From assembly GCA_031292555.1 (NCBI GenBank), contig JARLGV010000030.1, positions 62,001 to 126,000 of the forward strand: a stretch of 64,000 nt of DNA. The letters run 5' to 3'. The notes below the pieces were generated by a model. That model was not told the DNA's origin. It worked only from the letters and a program-made list of their open reading frames with translations, and made no database searches. Position numbers and translations under genes: made by a program. The stretch comes from Fimbriimonas sp. GTDB taxonomy: Bacteria > Armatimonadota > Fimbriimonadia > Fimbriimonadales > Fimbriimonadaceae. This document shows positions 56,096-64,000 of this stretch, one piece after another (within the stretch, counting starts at the first letter, position 1; each line of letters begins with the position of its first letter).

Positions 56096-57618
56096 TGCAC
56101 ACATACACGAATTTCCGGTGGGGTCTGTCTGGCGAGCGTCAGGAGATGGATGTCAGAGACGGCCGAGTCGTCGAACGCCGCAACACATTGACGAACGTAT
56201 CGTCGGCGTCTGATCGCGTGACGGATCTGGGCGGCAAATTCCTTCTCCCCAGCTTCATCGATGCCCATTGCCACATTCTCCCGACCGGACTGGACCTGAA
56301 CAAGCTCCATCTTGACGGGGCCACATCCAAGGAGCAGGTTCTCCAGATGGTGCGGGATCGACATCGTTCCCAGCCAGATGGGTGGTTGATCGCCGTACAT
56401 TACAACCAAACTCAACTGGAGGGCGGGGTGCATCTCACCCTAAGCGAACTCGACTCCATAACCGCCGAACGGCCGGTCCTTTTGGAACACGTGAACGGCC
56501 ACGCTTGTGTCGCTAATTCGGCGGCTCTCGCTGCGGCCGCCGTGACCGAAGACTCGCCTGATCCAGCAGGCGGCACGTATCGACGCGATGCTTCCGGGCG
56601 TATAGACGGCGTCTTGCTTGAACGAGCCTACGAGCACGTGATCGGGGCATCGCCGATGCCGTCGGTCGAAGATATGGCCATTGCTATCGTCGAGGCAGGA
56701 AAGAAGATGGCTGAATATGGCATCGCTTGCGCCTCCGACATGTCCACTGGGTTCTTCAATTTGGAACACGAACTGATGGCGTATTGTCTTGCTGCAAAAA
56801 TGGGAAGTCCGATTCATATGCGCCTTTACCTACAGTGGGGACAGGTATTCGGCCCGAGGGCAGTACCCAAGGAAAGACTGGCAGAACTCCTCGATGCGGT
56901 TGCTGCCCAGCCAACGCTGAGAGTCGACGGCATCAAAATATTTGCCGACGGCGGCATCTCATCCGCGACCGCCGCGATCTATGGAAAGTATCAGACGAAG
57001 AATCCGCCACGGAAGCAGAAGGGGCCAACCGAGCGGATCACGGACGGGCAGCTTATCTACGCACCTGACAAGTTGAACATGATGGTCCAAACAGTCCACG
57101 ACGCCGGCTACAAGGTCGCCATCCACTCCATTGGCGATTACTCGACCGACCTTGTGTTCGATGCGCTGGAACGAACCGGCGAGCCGCACCGGCACCGAAT
57201 CGAACATGCGATGATCCTCAGCGACTCTCAGATCGAGCGGATGCAAAATCTGAACTGCTACTGTACGTTTCAGCCGGAGTTCTTGTTGAGGTTGGGCAAG
57301 GCGTATCGCCTGCAGCTCGGCGAGGAAAGGGCTTCCTGCCTCATTCGTTCCCGAAGCGTTCTCGACGCGGGAATTCGCGTAAGCATGAACTCCGACCGCC
57401 CCATCGTCGGCGGCGATCCCTGGGACGGGATCGCGGCCGCGAGCGATCGTCCGCGGGAATATGACCCAACCGAGAACTGCACAAGGGCAGAAGCCATCTA
57501 CTGCTACACGGCTGCTGCAGCCGACGTCAATGGTGACAAAGGCGAGATGGGCGACCTGTTGCCTGGCAGCTTGGCCCACTTCCAGATCTTGGAATCGGAC
57601 CCATTAGCCGGTCCATAG
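56095..57618 (+). CDS. Amidohydrolase family 3 (YtcJ-like)
   Basis: 507 residues from ATG 56095, overlapping the preceding TAA as TAATG. LLPSFIDAHCHILPTGLDL gives the HxH metal site. Further family marks: GWLIAVHYNQT, LLEHVNGHACVANSAAL, DGIKIFADGGISSATAA, HSIGDYSTDLVFDALERTG, RHRIEHAMILSD, and SDRPIVGGDPWDGIAAAS. Probably hydrolyses an amide or carbamate. Last gene of the operon, ending in a terminator. Substrate unknown. Confidence 0.92.
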   Translation: MHTYTNFRWGLSGERQEMDVRDGRVVERRNTLTNVSSASDRVTDLGGKFLLPSFIDAHCHILPTGLDLNKLHLDGATSKEQVLQMVRDRHRSQPDGWLIAVHYNQTQLEGGVHLTLSELDSITAERPVLLEHVNGHACVANSAALAAAAVTEDSPDPAGGTYRRDASGRIDGVLLERAYEHVIGASPMPSVEDMAIAIVEAGKKMAEYGIACASDMSTGFFNLEHELMAYCLAAKMGSPIHMRLYLQWGQVFGPRAVPKERLAELLDAVAAQPTLRVDGIKIFADGGISSATAAIYGKYQTKNPPRKQKGPTERITDGQLIYAPDKLNMMVQTVHDAGYKVAIHSIGDYSTDLVFDALERTGEPHRHRIEHAMILSDSQIERMQNLNCYCTFQPEFLLRLGKAYRLQLGEERASCLIRSRSVLDAGIRVSMNSDRPIVGGDPWDGIAAASDRPREYDPTENCTRAEAIYCYTAAAADVNGDKGEMGDLLPGSLAHFQILESDPLAGP

Positions 57619-57754
57619 AATCATCCACCGATTATGAAAACGCCGCGGCCCTGACGGGAACAGTTTCATAGCGCTTTTCGTCTGAGAAATGACTCCTAAT
57701 CCTCATACCCCGCGATAGGGTAATCAACGGTGTAAGCCGCTGATGGAACGAAGC

Positions 57755-57790
57755 GCCCCCGTCCCCCGGCGGGGGCCGTTTCATTTTTGA
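57755..57790 (+). terminator. Terminator of the four-gene operon
   Basis: GCCCCC (57755-57760) pairs with GGGGGC (57771-57776), then CGTTTCATTTTT. It precedes the converging TPR gene. Confidence 0.75.
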
Positions 57791-59268
57791 ACAGATTCGC
57801 CTGACTTCTTCTTCGCAGCGGCAAGCTGCTTAAGAGACTCACCCAAGCTTATTCGGGCGTCTGCCAGAGCATCCTCGTCTCCCTTGTCCGAGAACGTCTG
57901 AAGGCCGAAAAGACACTGTGCCAGCAGCCTATTTGCCAGAAGACGCTTCTCGTTCGACAACTTGGAGTCGGCGGGGGCCTCAACAGCAGAAAGCAAGGCG
58001 ATCCTTCCCTGCAGGAGGCGCGCCATGTTAGCCAATGTTGCCTTCAGATCCTTATCCTGGGGTTTGACGACAACCTCCTGCATAAGGCTCCGTAGATCCA
58101 CACCATCCCGCTCAAGCATCCGGTCGCAGATGTTCGTCACCAGTACGTATCGTTCCATTGTCTCGCCCGGCGTCAGGGGCGGCCCTAGCTTGGCCGCCTC
58201 AGCTAAGTCAGCCTGCATGGAATCGACTCCTCCAAGCATCGCCCGGCATGTCGCCCTAAGGAACCTGGCCCGGCAAGAATCCTTGTCCTTGATCGCCTGG
58301 TCCAAGTGATCCATCGCCTTCTGCGGCTCCAACTGCCCAATGCTTAGTTCGGCAAGGAGCATCCGAGTCCCTTGTCCATTCGGGTCCCGGGCGATAGCCT
58401 CATTGAGGTCCCTTTGCGCTTCGTCTGGCTTTCCGGCCTGCATCCAAGCCCGGGCGGCGAGCGCCCTGAGTTCCACCTTATCCGGCAAAAGAGATGCAGC
58501 CCTTCTTGCTTCTTCGCCAGCAGCCGCTGGATTGTCGGCCATCAAGAGATTCACAAGTTCTTCCCTGCGGTCTAGGTCGAACGGGGCGCTGTCCACCGCA
58601 TCGCGCATGGTCGCAATGGCGACTGCTCGCTTTCCATCGGCAATCAGACCGTCAATCACGTTCTTGAGCTGACCGTTGCTCGACACCGTCGTTTCAACCG
58701 GCGGCGCCGCCGGCGCGACGGGTTCCTGGCCCTTGGTCATCTCCGGCGTATAGGTCTTCTTACGAGAGGCCATTCCTTTGAGCGGACCGCCGTTCAACCG
58801 AAACAGGATCGTCCGAGCGATAGAACGGCACGTGCTGTCCTCGTTAATTACTTCGAGCGATCGGACCGACACGTTGTCGTCGTACTTCCACACTTCTCGT
58901 CGGCTGTGATAGAGCCGTGCCCGGGTCTTGACTGACTTACCGGCTTGGGACGCTTCGATCAGGAACAGATACTCTGCACCGAGCCGCTCGGCGGTGACGA
59001 AACCCTCGTTCACGGTGAACTTGCCCTCCGATTCCTTCACCTTTCCGCTTTGCAGTGCGGCGCGGAACGCGGGGTCGGTCATCGAGTAGACAATAGGAAC
59101 AAGCCGCCCATCGTTGTCGAACTCCTGGGCCACGTAGTCGGCTACCGTCACATTAATATCGACGTTGTTCTTGAACGGAACGCGAGTTTGGACGATGAGG
59201 ACCGTCGGAGCGGCAAAAACCGATGCAGCAACAATTGAAAGCAGCACCGGCGAAAAGAATCGCAGCAT
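57781..59268 (-). CDS. Secreted TPR protein
   Basis: 495 residues from ATG 59268, giving a signal peptide (LRFFSPVLLSIVAASVFA); the frame is open upstream but inside the preceding gene. Residues 20-190 are a beta-rich domain (TVLIVQTRVPFKNNVDINVTVADYVAQEFDNDGRLVPIVYS, AEYLFLIEASQAGKSVKTRARLYHSRREVWKYDD). Residues 215-360 hold TPR-type helices (AARAWMQAGKPDEAQRDLNEAIARDPNG). It follows the zinc-ribbon TPR gene by 10 bases, so the two form an operon. Role unknown. Confidence 0.75.
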   Translation of the reverse strand: MLRFFSPVLLSIVAASVFAAPTVLIVQTRVPFKNNVDINVTVADYVAQEFDNDGRLVPIVYSMTDPAFRAALQSGKVKESEGKFTVNEGFVTAERLGAEYLFLIEASQAGKSVKTRARLYHSRREVWKYDDNVSVRSLEVINEDSTCRSIARTILFRLNGGPLKGMASRKKTYTPEMTKGQEPVAPAAPPVETTVSSNGQLKNVIDGLIADGKRAVAIATMRDAVDSAPFDLDRREELVNLLMADNPAAAGEEARRAASLLPDKVELRALAARAWMQAGKPDEAQRDLNEAIARDPNGQGTRMLLAELSIGQLEPQKAMDHLDQAIKDKDSCRARFLRATCRAMLGGVDSMQADLAEAAKLGPPLTPGETMERYVLVTNICDRMLERDGVDLRSLMQEVVVKPQDKDLKATLANMARLLQGRIALLSAVEAPADSKLSNEKRLLANRLLAQCLFGLQTFSDKGDEDALADARISLGESLKQLAAAKKKSGESVQK

Positions 59269-59278
59269 GGACAAACGG

Positions 59279-60568
59279 TTAATTTCCTTGCAGGACCTTG
59301 AGCGCCTGCTGACAACTGTCGAGCCGCTTCTGGATTCCGTCCCGGTTTCCCGTGCCGGATGCCAACGCTGACTGGCAAGCGGCGATACCTCGCTTATAGG
59401 CTTCAACCGCATCGTTCTTTCGGCCCAGGTTGTCATAACACTGACCAAGTCGTTGGTTCAGGGTGATCTGGTCCCCGCCCGACTTGAGCGCCTGTTCGAA
59501 CGTGGACGCTGCCGCACTGAACTGCCCCAACTGAAATCTCTGCATACCGACATGAACGAGGGCAGAAATCCCGCCGGTACTCACGCTTTGAGATCCGCCG
59601 AACGATGGCCGGGACGCGCCCGAACTTAGGTTGATCTCGATCTTGCCTGGATCTTCGGCTGCTTGCCCTCCGGTTGGGTTCAAGGTTCCCGGGTTCGGGT
59701 CTCCGCCTACTTCGCCTGTCCTTCCATTACCGTTGTTCGAGACGATCGGCTTGGCGACAGTTCCGCCAGAGTTTGACGAACTACCGTTGCCGCCAATAAT
59801 GCCCCGCACCGCCGGATTCTGATCGCTCCCCACTTCGAGTGTGCCACTTCCATTGCCCTGCAGCGGCAAGCTTCCGGGAGCGTTCGGAAGCACGAGAGGC
59901 GGCTCACGGTCCGAATCGCCAGCCATGTTGCTTGTGTCGCCTTGTCCCTGATTGTTGTTTCGCGCCGAACTTTGTTGTACGGGCGGAGCGTTGTTTTGGG
60001 CCACTTGCTGATTTGCCGCCGGCTGAGTTTGCTGAAGCGGCGGCGGAGCCGATTCGATTTTCGTGCCGGAAGCAGCTGACTTCGACGAATCAGTCCGATT
60101 GATAAGTTTCGCTGCTCCGATCCCCACGCAGATAAACAAGATAACCGCTGAAATCGCTCCAATGAGCGCCAATTTCCGATCCGGCTCGTTTGTCGCCAAC
60201 TGCACAGTTGCGGCGAGCTTGGAGCGCAACTGGTTTCGCTTGATCTTATCCAGTTCGGAGTCGGGGTTCAACTCAACGATTTTCTCGGCGCATTCCAGTG
60301 CTTCCGCAAGTTCGCCGCGCCGCTCGTGGCAGAGAGTCTTCAATGATAAAGCCCCGATTGACGAAGGATTGGATGCAACGGCTGAGTCGGCAACTGCCAG
60401 CGCTTCGTCGGTCCGTCCTTCGTTAAAGGAAACGTTTCCTTCCGATACGAGTGCGTCCAGTTTTTCCTTCGCCGCCTGAACGGCATCCTCGGGCAACGCC
60501 GTTCCACAGCGCTTACAAAAAGTGCTGTCCAGCGTATTTGGGGTTGAGCAATGCTTACACGCGACCAT
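59279..60568 (-). CDS. Zinc-ribbon membrane protein with TPR repeats
   Basis: 429 residues. The N-terminus is a zinc ribbon (CKHCSTPNTLDSTFCKRCGTAL, CxxC...CxxC). Two TPR-like units follow (about 30-105), then one membrane helix (LALIGAISAVILFICVGIGAAKLI), a long Gly/Asn/Gln/Pro low-complexity linker (about 160-320), and C-terminal TPRs (LVHVGMQRFQLGQFSAAASTFEQALKSGG). It bridges cytoplasm and periplasm and likely works with the secreted TPR protein downstream. Two promoter-like sequences lie upstream. Confidence 0.75.
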   Translation of the reverse strand: MVACKHCSTPNTLDSTFCKRCGTALPEDAVQAAKEKLDALVSEGNVSFNEGRTDEALAVADSAVASNPSSIGALSLKTLCHERRGELAEALECAEKIVELNPDSELDKIKRNQLRSKLAATVQLATNEPDRKLALIGAISAVILFICVGIGAAKLINRTDSSKSAASGTKIESAPPPLQQTQPAANQQVAQNNAPPVQQSSARNNNQGQGDTSNMAGDSDREPPLVLPNAPGSLPLQGNGSGTLEVGSDQNPAVRGIIGGNGSSSNSGGTVAKPIVSNNGNGRTGEVGGDPNPGTLNPTGGQAAEDPGKIEINLSSGASRPSFGGSQSVSTGGISALVHVGMQRFQLGQFSAAASTFEQALKSGGDQITLNQRLGQCYDNLGRKNDAVEAYKRGIAACQSALASGTGNRDGIQKRLDSCQQALKVLQGN

Positions 60569-60610
60569 TCCGACTCGATGCTCCTAGCGACACGTAACTT
60601 GTCACGGTGC

Positions 60611-60639
60611 ATTGTACCAAAGGCGGTCCAACTACCCAA
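60611..60639 (-). promoter_or_regulatory. Promoter P1 of the TPR operon
   Basis: TTGGGT (60634-60639), 17-base spacer, TACAAT (60611-60616) on the minus strand. Leader about 40 bases with AGGAG. Confidence 0.6.
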
Positions 60640-60660
60640 AGCTATGACGTGACGCGTCTC

Positions 60661-60688
60661 ATTGTAATGGACGGCCCATGCGGTCCAA
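60661..60688 (-). promoter_or_regulatory. Promoter P2 of the TPR operon
   Basis: TTGGAC (60683-60688), 16-base spacer, TACAAT (60661-60666) on the minus strand. The same GCGGTCCAA word occurs in P1, suggesting duplication. Confidence 0.5.
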
Positions 60689-60804
60689 ATATCCTAAAGC
60701 CGCCGAAAAATCAAATAATCCCGGCAACTGCCTATCTCCCACTCACCACATAACCCGGAAATGGTTTGGTGGGAGCCCGTCGCGGATTCCCGTGGCCCCA
60801 CGGG

Positions 60805-60810
60805 TACCCT
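60805..60810 (+). promoter_or_regulatory. -10 element TACCCT of gcvT
   Basis: TACCCT-CAGAAT-ATG, a 6-base gap that fixes the start at 60817. No glycine riboswitch is visible upstream. Confidence 0.5.
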
Positions 60811-60816
60811 CAGAAT

Positions 60817-61905
60817 ATGAGTGATACGCTGCTTCGCACGGCCCTTTACGAGAAGCATCTCGAAGCGGGGGGCAGAATGGTTCCGTTCGCCGGCTACGAG
60901 ATGCCCGTACAGTACGCAAGCATCATTCAAGAATCTCGGTCGGTTCGTGAGGGCGCGGGTATGTTCGACGTCAGCCACATGGCGCGCCTTCGCTTCGAGG
61001 GACAGGGAATCCTTCCATTTCTGGAACGTGTGACCGCTAACGACGTGTCAAAGCTAACGGACGGAACGGGACAGTACTCGCTGTTGCCGAACGATCGGGG
61101 TGGTTGCGTCGACGACATCATCGTCTACCGGATCAGCGAAGACGACTATCGAATGGTCGTCAACGCCTCGAACCATGCCAAGGACGTCGCTTGGCTCGAA
61201 GCACACAGCGATGAGGGTGTTGCAATGAGCGATCACACGGAAGCGACCGCCATGATCGCTGTCCAAGGCCCAACTGCCGTCGGTATCCTAGCCGGGTTGA
61301 GCGACGCTCCGTCCGCATTGCACCAGGCAGGAGCTTTCGGCGTCGTCGATTGCCACATCGCCGGCATCGCTTGTTTTGCCGCCCGATCCGGTTACACGGG
61401 AGAAGATGGCTATGAACTCATTTGCTCCGCCGCAAATGCCCCTGCTCTTTGGACATCGCTCTTGGAGGCCGGCGTCGCCGCATGCGGCCTGGGTTCTCGC
61501 GACACTCTCCGAGTCGAAGCGGGACTGCCTCTATATGGGCACGAACTTGAGGAGGACCTCAACCCGATCGCGGCTGGCCTTGGCTGGGTTGTCAGCAAGA
61601 CCAAGTCCTTCATTGGTTCGGAACCTATCAACAATGCAAGGGCAAACGGCACGCCAACCAAGCTAATGGGCGTCCAATTGGATTCGAAACGGTTAATCAC
61701 GCCAGGCATGAAGGTCTATGTCGGCGAAACCGAAGTTGGTTCGGTCAGCAGCGGCGTCGTTTCACCACTGTTGGACCGCGGCATCGCGTTCGCCTTCCTC
61801 GATAGTTCGGTTGCCGTAGGAACGCCTTGCGCCATCGATGTAAGAGGCAAACACGAACCAGGAAAGGTTGTTAATAAGCGATTCTTCAAACGAGCGAAAG
61901 GCTAA
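60817..61905 (+). CDS. gcvT: Aminomethyltransferase (glycine cleavage system T protein)
   Basis: 362 residues. LLRTALYEKHLEAGGRMVPFAGYEMPVQY, VREGAGMFDVSHMARL, ANDVSKLTDGTGQYSLLPNDRGGCVDDIIVYRI, ARSGYTGEDGYEL, GLGSRDTLRVEAGLPLYGHEL and the C-terminal beta domain match GcvT. It moves the methylene group from the H-protein to tetrahydrofolate. gcvH and gcvP are not adjacent. Start fixed by the TACCCT box and family alignment. Confidence 0.97.
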   Translation: MSDTLLRTALYEKHLEAGGRMVPFAGYEMPVQYASIIQESRSVREGAGMFDVSHMARLRFEGQGILPFLERVTANDVSKLTDGTGQYSLLPNDRGGCVDDIIVYRISEDDYRMVVNASNHAKDVAWLEAHSDEGVAMSDHTEATAMIAVQGPTAVGILAGLSDAPSALHQAGAFGVVDCHIAGIACFAARSGYTGEDGYELICSAANAPALWTSLLEAGVAACGLGSRDTLRVEAGLPLYGHELEEDLNPIAAGLGWVVSKTKSFIGSEPINNARANGTPTKLMGVQLDSKRLITPGMKVYVGETEVGSVSSGVVSPLLDRGIAFAFLDSSVAVGTPCAIDVRGKHEPGKVVNKRFFKRAKG

Positions 61906-61987
61906 TTCGCCGGCGGGGCACCGAGGAAGCTAGGCGCCACGTCTCATCCTTGACGGCTTCAAGTGTCAAAATAGGAGAAGTACGGTC

Positions 61988-62701
61988 ATGGGGGTTGCAT
62001 TGCATAGACAGGTGATTTGCGCGTTGGATACACCCGATATTGACGAGGCTTTAGGCGTCGTCAAGCGTTTGCGCGATCATGTGAACACGTTTAAGATCGG
62101 GCATGCCCTAACGCTGCCCTACGGCTTGGACGTATTGGAGCGCCTTCGAGAAGCGGGCGCGACACGGATCTTTCTTGATCTCAAATTCCACGATATACCT
62201 AATTCAGTCGCGCTGGCCGTCCGTGAGGCGGCCAGGCGTCATGTCTGGATGATGACTCTGCACATTACAGGCGGACCGGCCATGATCACGGCAGCAGTGG
62301 AAGAGGCCCGGTCTGCCGGCGACGCAAATCGCCCATTGCTGATAGGCGTATCCGTACTGACATCGCTCGATCAACGAGTGCTGACCGACTATCTAGGCGT
62401 CAGCCGCCCCATCGAGGAACACATGGTGGGCCTTTCCAAACTTGCGATCGACTTGGATCTAGACGGCGTCGTGTGCTCGGCTCAGGAGGTGAAACCTATC
62501 CGCGATGCTCTAGGCTCACGTGGCGTTATCGTGACTCCGGGTATCCGACTTCCCAACACCGAGGTTCACGACCAGGTGCGCGTTGGCGATGCGAACTCAG
62601 CCTTGCAGCAAGGCGCCGACTATCTCGTAATCGGCCGCGCGCTGACCGGCAGTGCCAATCCTGAAAAGACATTGGAGCAATTTGGGCTCGTGGCAAACTG
62701 A
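61988..62701 (+). CDS. pyrF: Orotidine 5'-phosphate decarboxylase
   Basis: 237 residues of type 1 enzyme. VICALDTPD, TFKIGHAL, IFLDLKFHDIPNSVALAVREA (Asp-Lys-Asp catalytic array), VLTSLD, GVVCSAQEV, TPGIRLPN and GADYLVIGRALTGS are conserved. It makes UMP from OMP. AGGAG precedes the ATG. It is 82 bases after gcvT and 33 bases before mutY; the pair pyrF-mutY may be cotranscribed. Confidence 0.97.
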   Translation: MGVALHRQVICALDTPDIDEALGVVKRLRDHVNTFKIGHALTLPYGLDVLERLREAGATRIFLDLKFHDIPNSVALAVREAARRHVWMMTLHITGGPAMITAAVEEARSAGDANRPLLIGVSVLTSLDQRVLTDYLGVSRPIEEHMVGLSKLAIDLDLDGVVCSAQEVKPIRDALGSRGVIVTPGIRLPNTEVHDQVRVGDANSALQQGADYLVIGRALTGSANPEKTLEQFGLVAN

Positions 62702-62733
62702 CGCGGGCCACGAATCGCCAGGAACCGCGGCCC

Positions 62734-63810
62734 ATGCGTTTGCGACGAGCCACCACACTTAGCCTGAAATTCTCGATCTCAGGCAAGGACGGCGGCGCCC
62801 TGTTGGCCTGGTACGACCAGAACCGCCGAGAACTGCCGTGGCGCAAAACCCAGGATCCCTACGCCGTATGGGTCAGCGAGATTATGCTTCAGCAGACTCA
62901 AGTCTCGACTGTCGTCCCATATTGGGAGCGATGGATGCAAACGTTTCCAACCGTCGAGTCGCTCGCAAGCGCGGACGAGCAGGACGTACTTTCCATATGG
63001 CAGGGGCTCGGATACTACCGGCGGTGTCGAATGCTCCTTGCCGGATCTCGGTGGGTGCTTGACCATGGCATGCCAATCGACGTCGAGGGCTGGCTATGCG
63101 TTCCCGGCGTCGGACAGTACACGGCACGGGCAATCGCATCAATCGCCCAGGGGGTTGCCGCTCCGGTAGTCGATGGCAACGTCGAGCGCGTCTATGCGCG
63201 CCTCGCCGGAGATGATCGTTTGGGCAAGGAACTCCACGCGGCGGCATGGGATTGGGCACATCAAAACCTTTTCGCTTCAAGGCCAGGCGACTGGAACCAG
63301 GCGCTGATGGAGCTGGGGGCAACCGTGTGTACGCCGAACCGGCCCGCATGTGGTTCTTGCCCTCTGGAAGATCGATGCGTCGCCCGGCAATCGTGGCGGG
63401 TCGATGACCTGCCCACCAAGCCCCCAAAGATGCGGGTAGTCAAATTGCGTCAGTCGGTGTGGGTGCCGATCCACCAGGGCCAATTCGGACTGCGCCAAAT
63501 CCCCGCCGGTCAATGGTGGGAAGGAATGTGGGAGTTCCCGCGGATCGATTGGGTTGCCGAAACCGAGCCTTCCGAGCTACGAGAATTGTGCGGCGGCGGT
63601 TGGCTTGAGTACTCCGGCACCGTCCGGCACTCGGTGACATGCCATCGGATCGCGATCGACGTGTCGTTTCTGAGATGCGACGATCGATCGGACCGACTCC
63701 ATTGGTACGACACGGCGTCCCTCGCCAAACTTCCGATGCCCTCTCCTCAACGGCGTATCCTTAAGCTGATCCTCAATCAGTTGGGTCTTCCCACAACCGA
63801 TCCTTCCTAA
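62734..63810 (+). CDS. mutY: A/G-specific adenine glycosylase MutY
   Basis: 358 residues. HhH-GPD domain with LPWRKTQDPYAVWVSEIMLQQTQV (catalytic Glu), the helix-hairpin-helix VPGVGQYTARAIAS followed by catalytic Asp in VVDGNVERVYARL, and the 4Fe-4S loop CTPNRPACGSCPLEDRC. A NUDIX-like C-terminal domain reads 8-oxoG (GQWWEGMWEFPR, SGTVRHSVTCHRI). It removes A paired with 8-oxoguanine. AGGAA precedes the ATG. Confidence 0.96.
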   Translation: MRLRRATTLSLKFSISGKDGGALLAWYDQNRRELPWRKTQDPYAVWVSEIMLQQTQVSTVVPYWERWMQTFPTVESLASADEQDVLSIWQGLGYYRRCRMLLAGSRWVLDHGMPIDVEGWLCVPGVGQYTARAIASIAQGVAAPVVDGNVERVYARLAGDDRLGKELHAAAWDWAHQNLFASRPGDWNQALMELGATVCTPNRPACGSCPLEDRCVARQSWRVDDLPTKPPKMRVVKLRQSVWVPIHQGQFGLRQIPAGQWWEGMWEFPRIDWVAETEPSELRELCGGGWLEYSGTVRHSVTCHRIAIDVSFLRCDDRSDRLHWYDTASLAKLPMPSPQRRILKLILNQLGLPTTDPS

Positions 63811-63820
63811 TCAGGAACGG

Positions 63821-64000
63821 TCAGTCGATTTCCAACGATTTGAACCGCTTCTCGGTCGTATTGACGTTTTCGGACAGTATCGCGTAAGCCTGCTGAACTC
63901 TGCCCTGGATTTCGGCTGCCTGTCTGCCTTCGTTGGAGCCTTCCGGGAACTTTGAAGGGTCGCTGCGGCTGTTCAGGCGCTCGAAGGCCTTGCGGATCTC
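63821..64000 (-). CDS. C-terminal fragment of a J-domain-like or helical protein (partial)
   Basis: Sixty codons on the minus strand run to the window end: EIRKAFERLNSRSDPSKFPEG, then QAAEIQGRVQQAYAILSE and a tail ending KSLEID with a TGA stop at 63821. The pattern of IRKAFERL, later QAYAILS, recalls a J-domain tail or a small helical bundle, but the HPD motif is not in view. Start and identity lie outside. Confidence 0.45.
   Translation of the reverse strand, partial: EIRKAFERLNSRSDPSKFPEGSNEGRQAAEIQGRVQQAYAILSENVNTTEKRFKSLEID

Noticed and set aside
59269-59448. 60-residue N-terminal extension of the secreted TPR protein
   Set aside because: It lies inside the preceding coding region and would bury the clear signal peptide.
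60426-60441. Perfect 16-base palindrome AAGGAAACGTTTCCTT, like a LacI-family operator
   Set aside because: It lies inside the zinc-ribbon TPR gene, its arms differ from the 36-43 kb sites (GGAAAC instead of TCAAAC), and about one perfect 16-base palindrome is expected by chance in 64 kb.
60640-60816. Glycine riboswitch before gcvT
   Set aside because: No tandem aptamer-like pattern is visible, and the -10 element six bases before ATG leaves no room for a leader.

Overview
The window looks like chromosomal DNA from a member of the Armatimonadota, most likely the Fimbriimonadia. Two DUF1559-type prepilins carry the FPVFAQAK run after the FTLIELL segment and a C-terminal ADGHAK motif, a combination common in that phylum. 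An MCE protein with a probable C-terminal outer-membrane strand domain suggests a diderm envelope. Base composition is moderately GC-rich and even. I see no IS element, prophage, CRISPR array or rRNA. One tRNA gene, tRNA-Thr(CGT), is present.

Layout. 1-8.6 kb: end of an MFS transporter, prepilin 1, clpC, an MlaD/MCE protein, rplI, a MocR-type regulator and a peroxiredoxin. 8.6-19.7 kb: MacA/FtsX-type export pair, C39-like protease, rpsD, a PhnW-like aminotransferase overlapping trpA, pgk, a deacetylase-like protein, an EVE protein and a DUF2089-DUF4097 pair. 19.8-31.9 kb: tandem M32 carboxypeptidases, xerD-like recombinase, GT39 membrane protein, several secreted proteins and an M61 protease. 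31.9-36.4 kb: phosphoketolase-acetate kinase operon and a universal stress protein. 36.5-45.6 kb: a locus of secreted glycosidase-like protein, prepilin 2 with a tiny lipoprotein, two sulfotransferases, a Gfo/Idh/MocA oxidoreductase and a LacI regulator. 45.7-52.9 kb: tRNA-Thr, DUF3291, TraB-like protein, GH44, nucleotide cyclase and aspS. 53-64 kb: accB, a four-gene overlapping operon (degenerate aldo/keto reductase, membrane protein, amine-oxidase-like flavoprotein, amidohydrolase), two TPR proteins, gcvT, pyrF, mutY and a partial gene.

Two regulatory patterns stand out. First, near-identical LacI-type palindromes built on TCAAACGTTTGA occur only in the 36.5-43.4 kb locus that ends with the lacI gene, suggesting a local carbohydrate-responsive regulon that includes a prepilin and the sulfotransferases. 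Second, many genes have a -10-like TANNNT hexamer exactly 6 or 7 bases before the start codon and no Shine-Dalgarno sequence, the signature of leaderless mRNAs. This also decides several start codons. Other genes (rplI, pgk, pyrF, prepilins) have ordinary ribosome binding sites, so both initiation modes seem to coexist.

All calls rest on reading the sequence. No database search or structure prediction was run, and hypothetical families are named only where motifs are recognisable.
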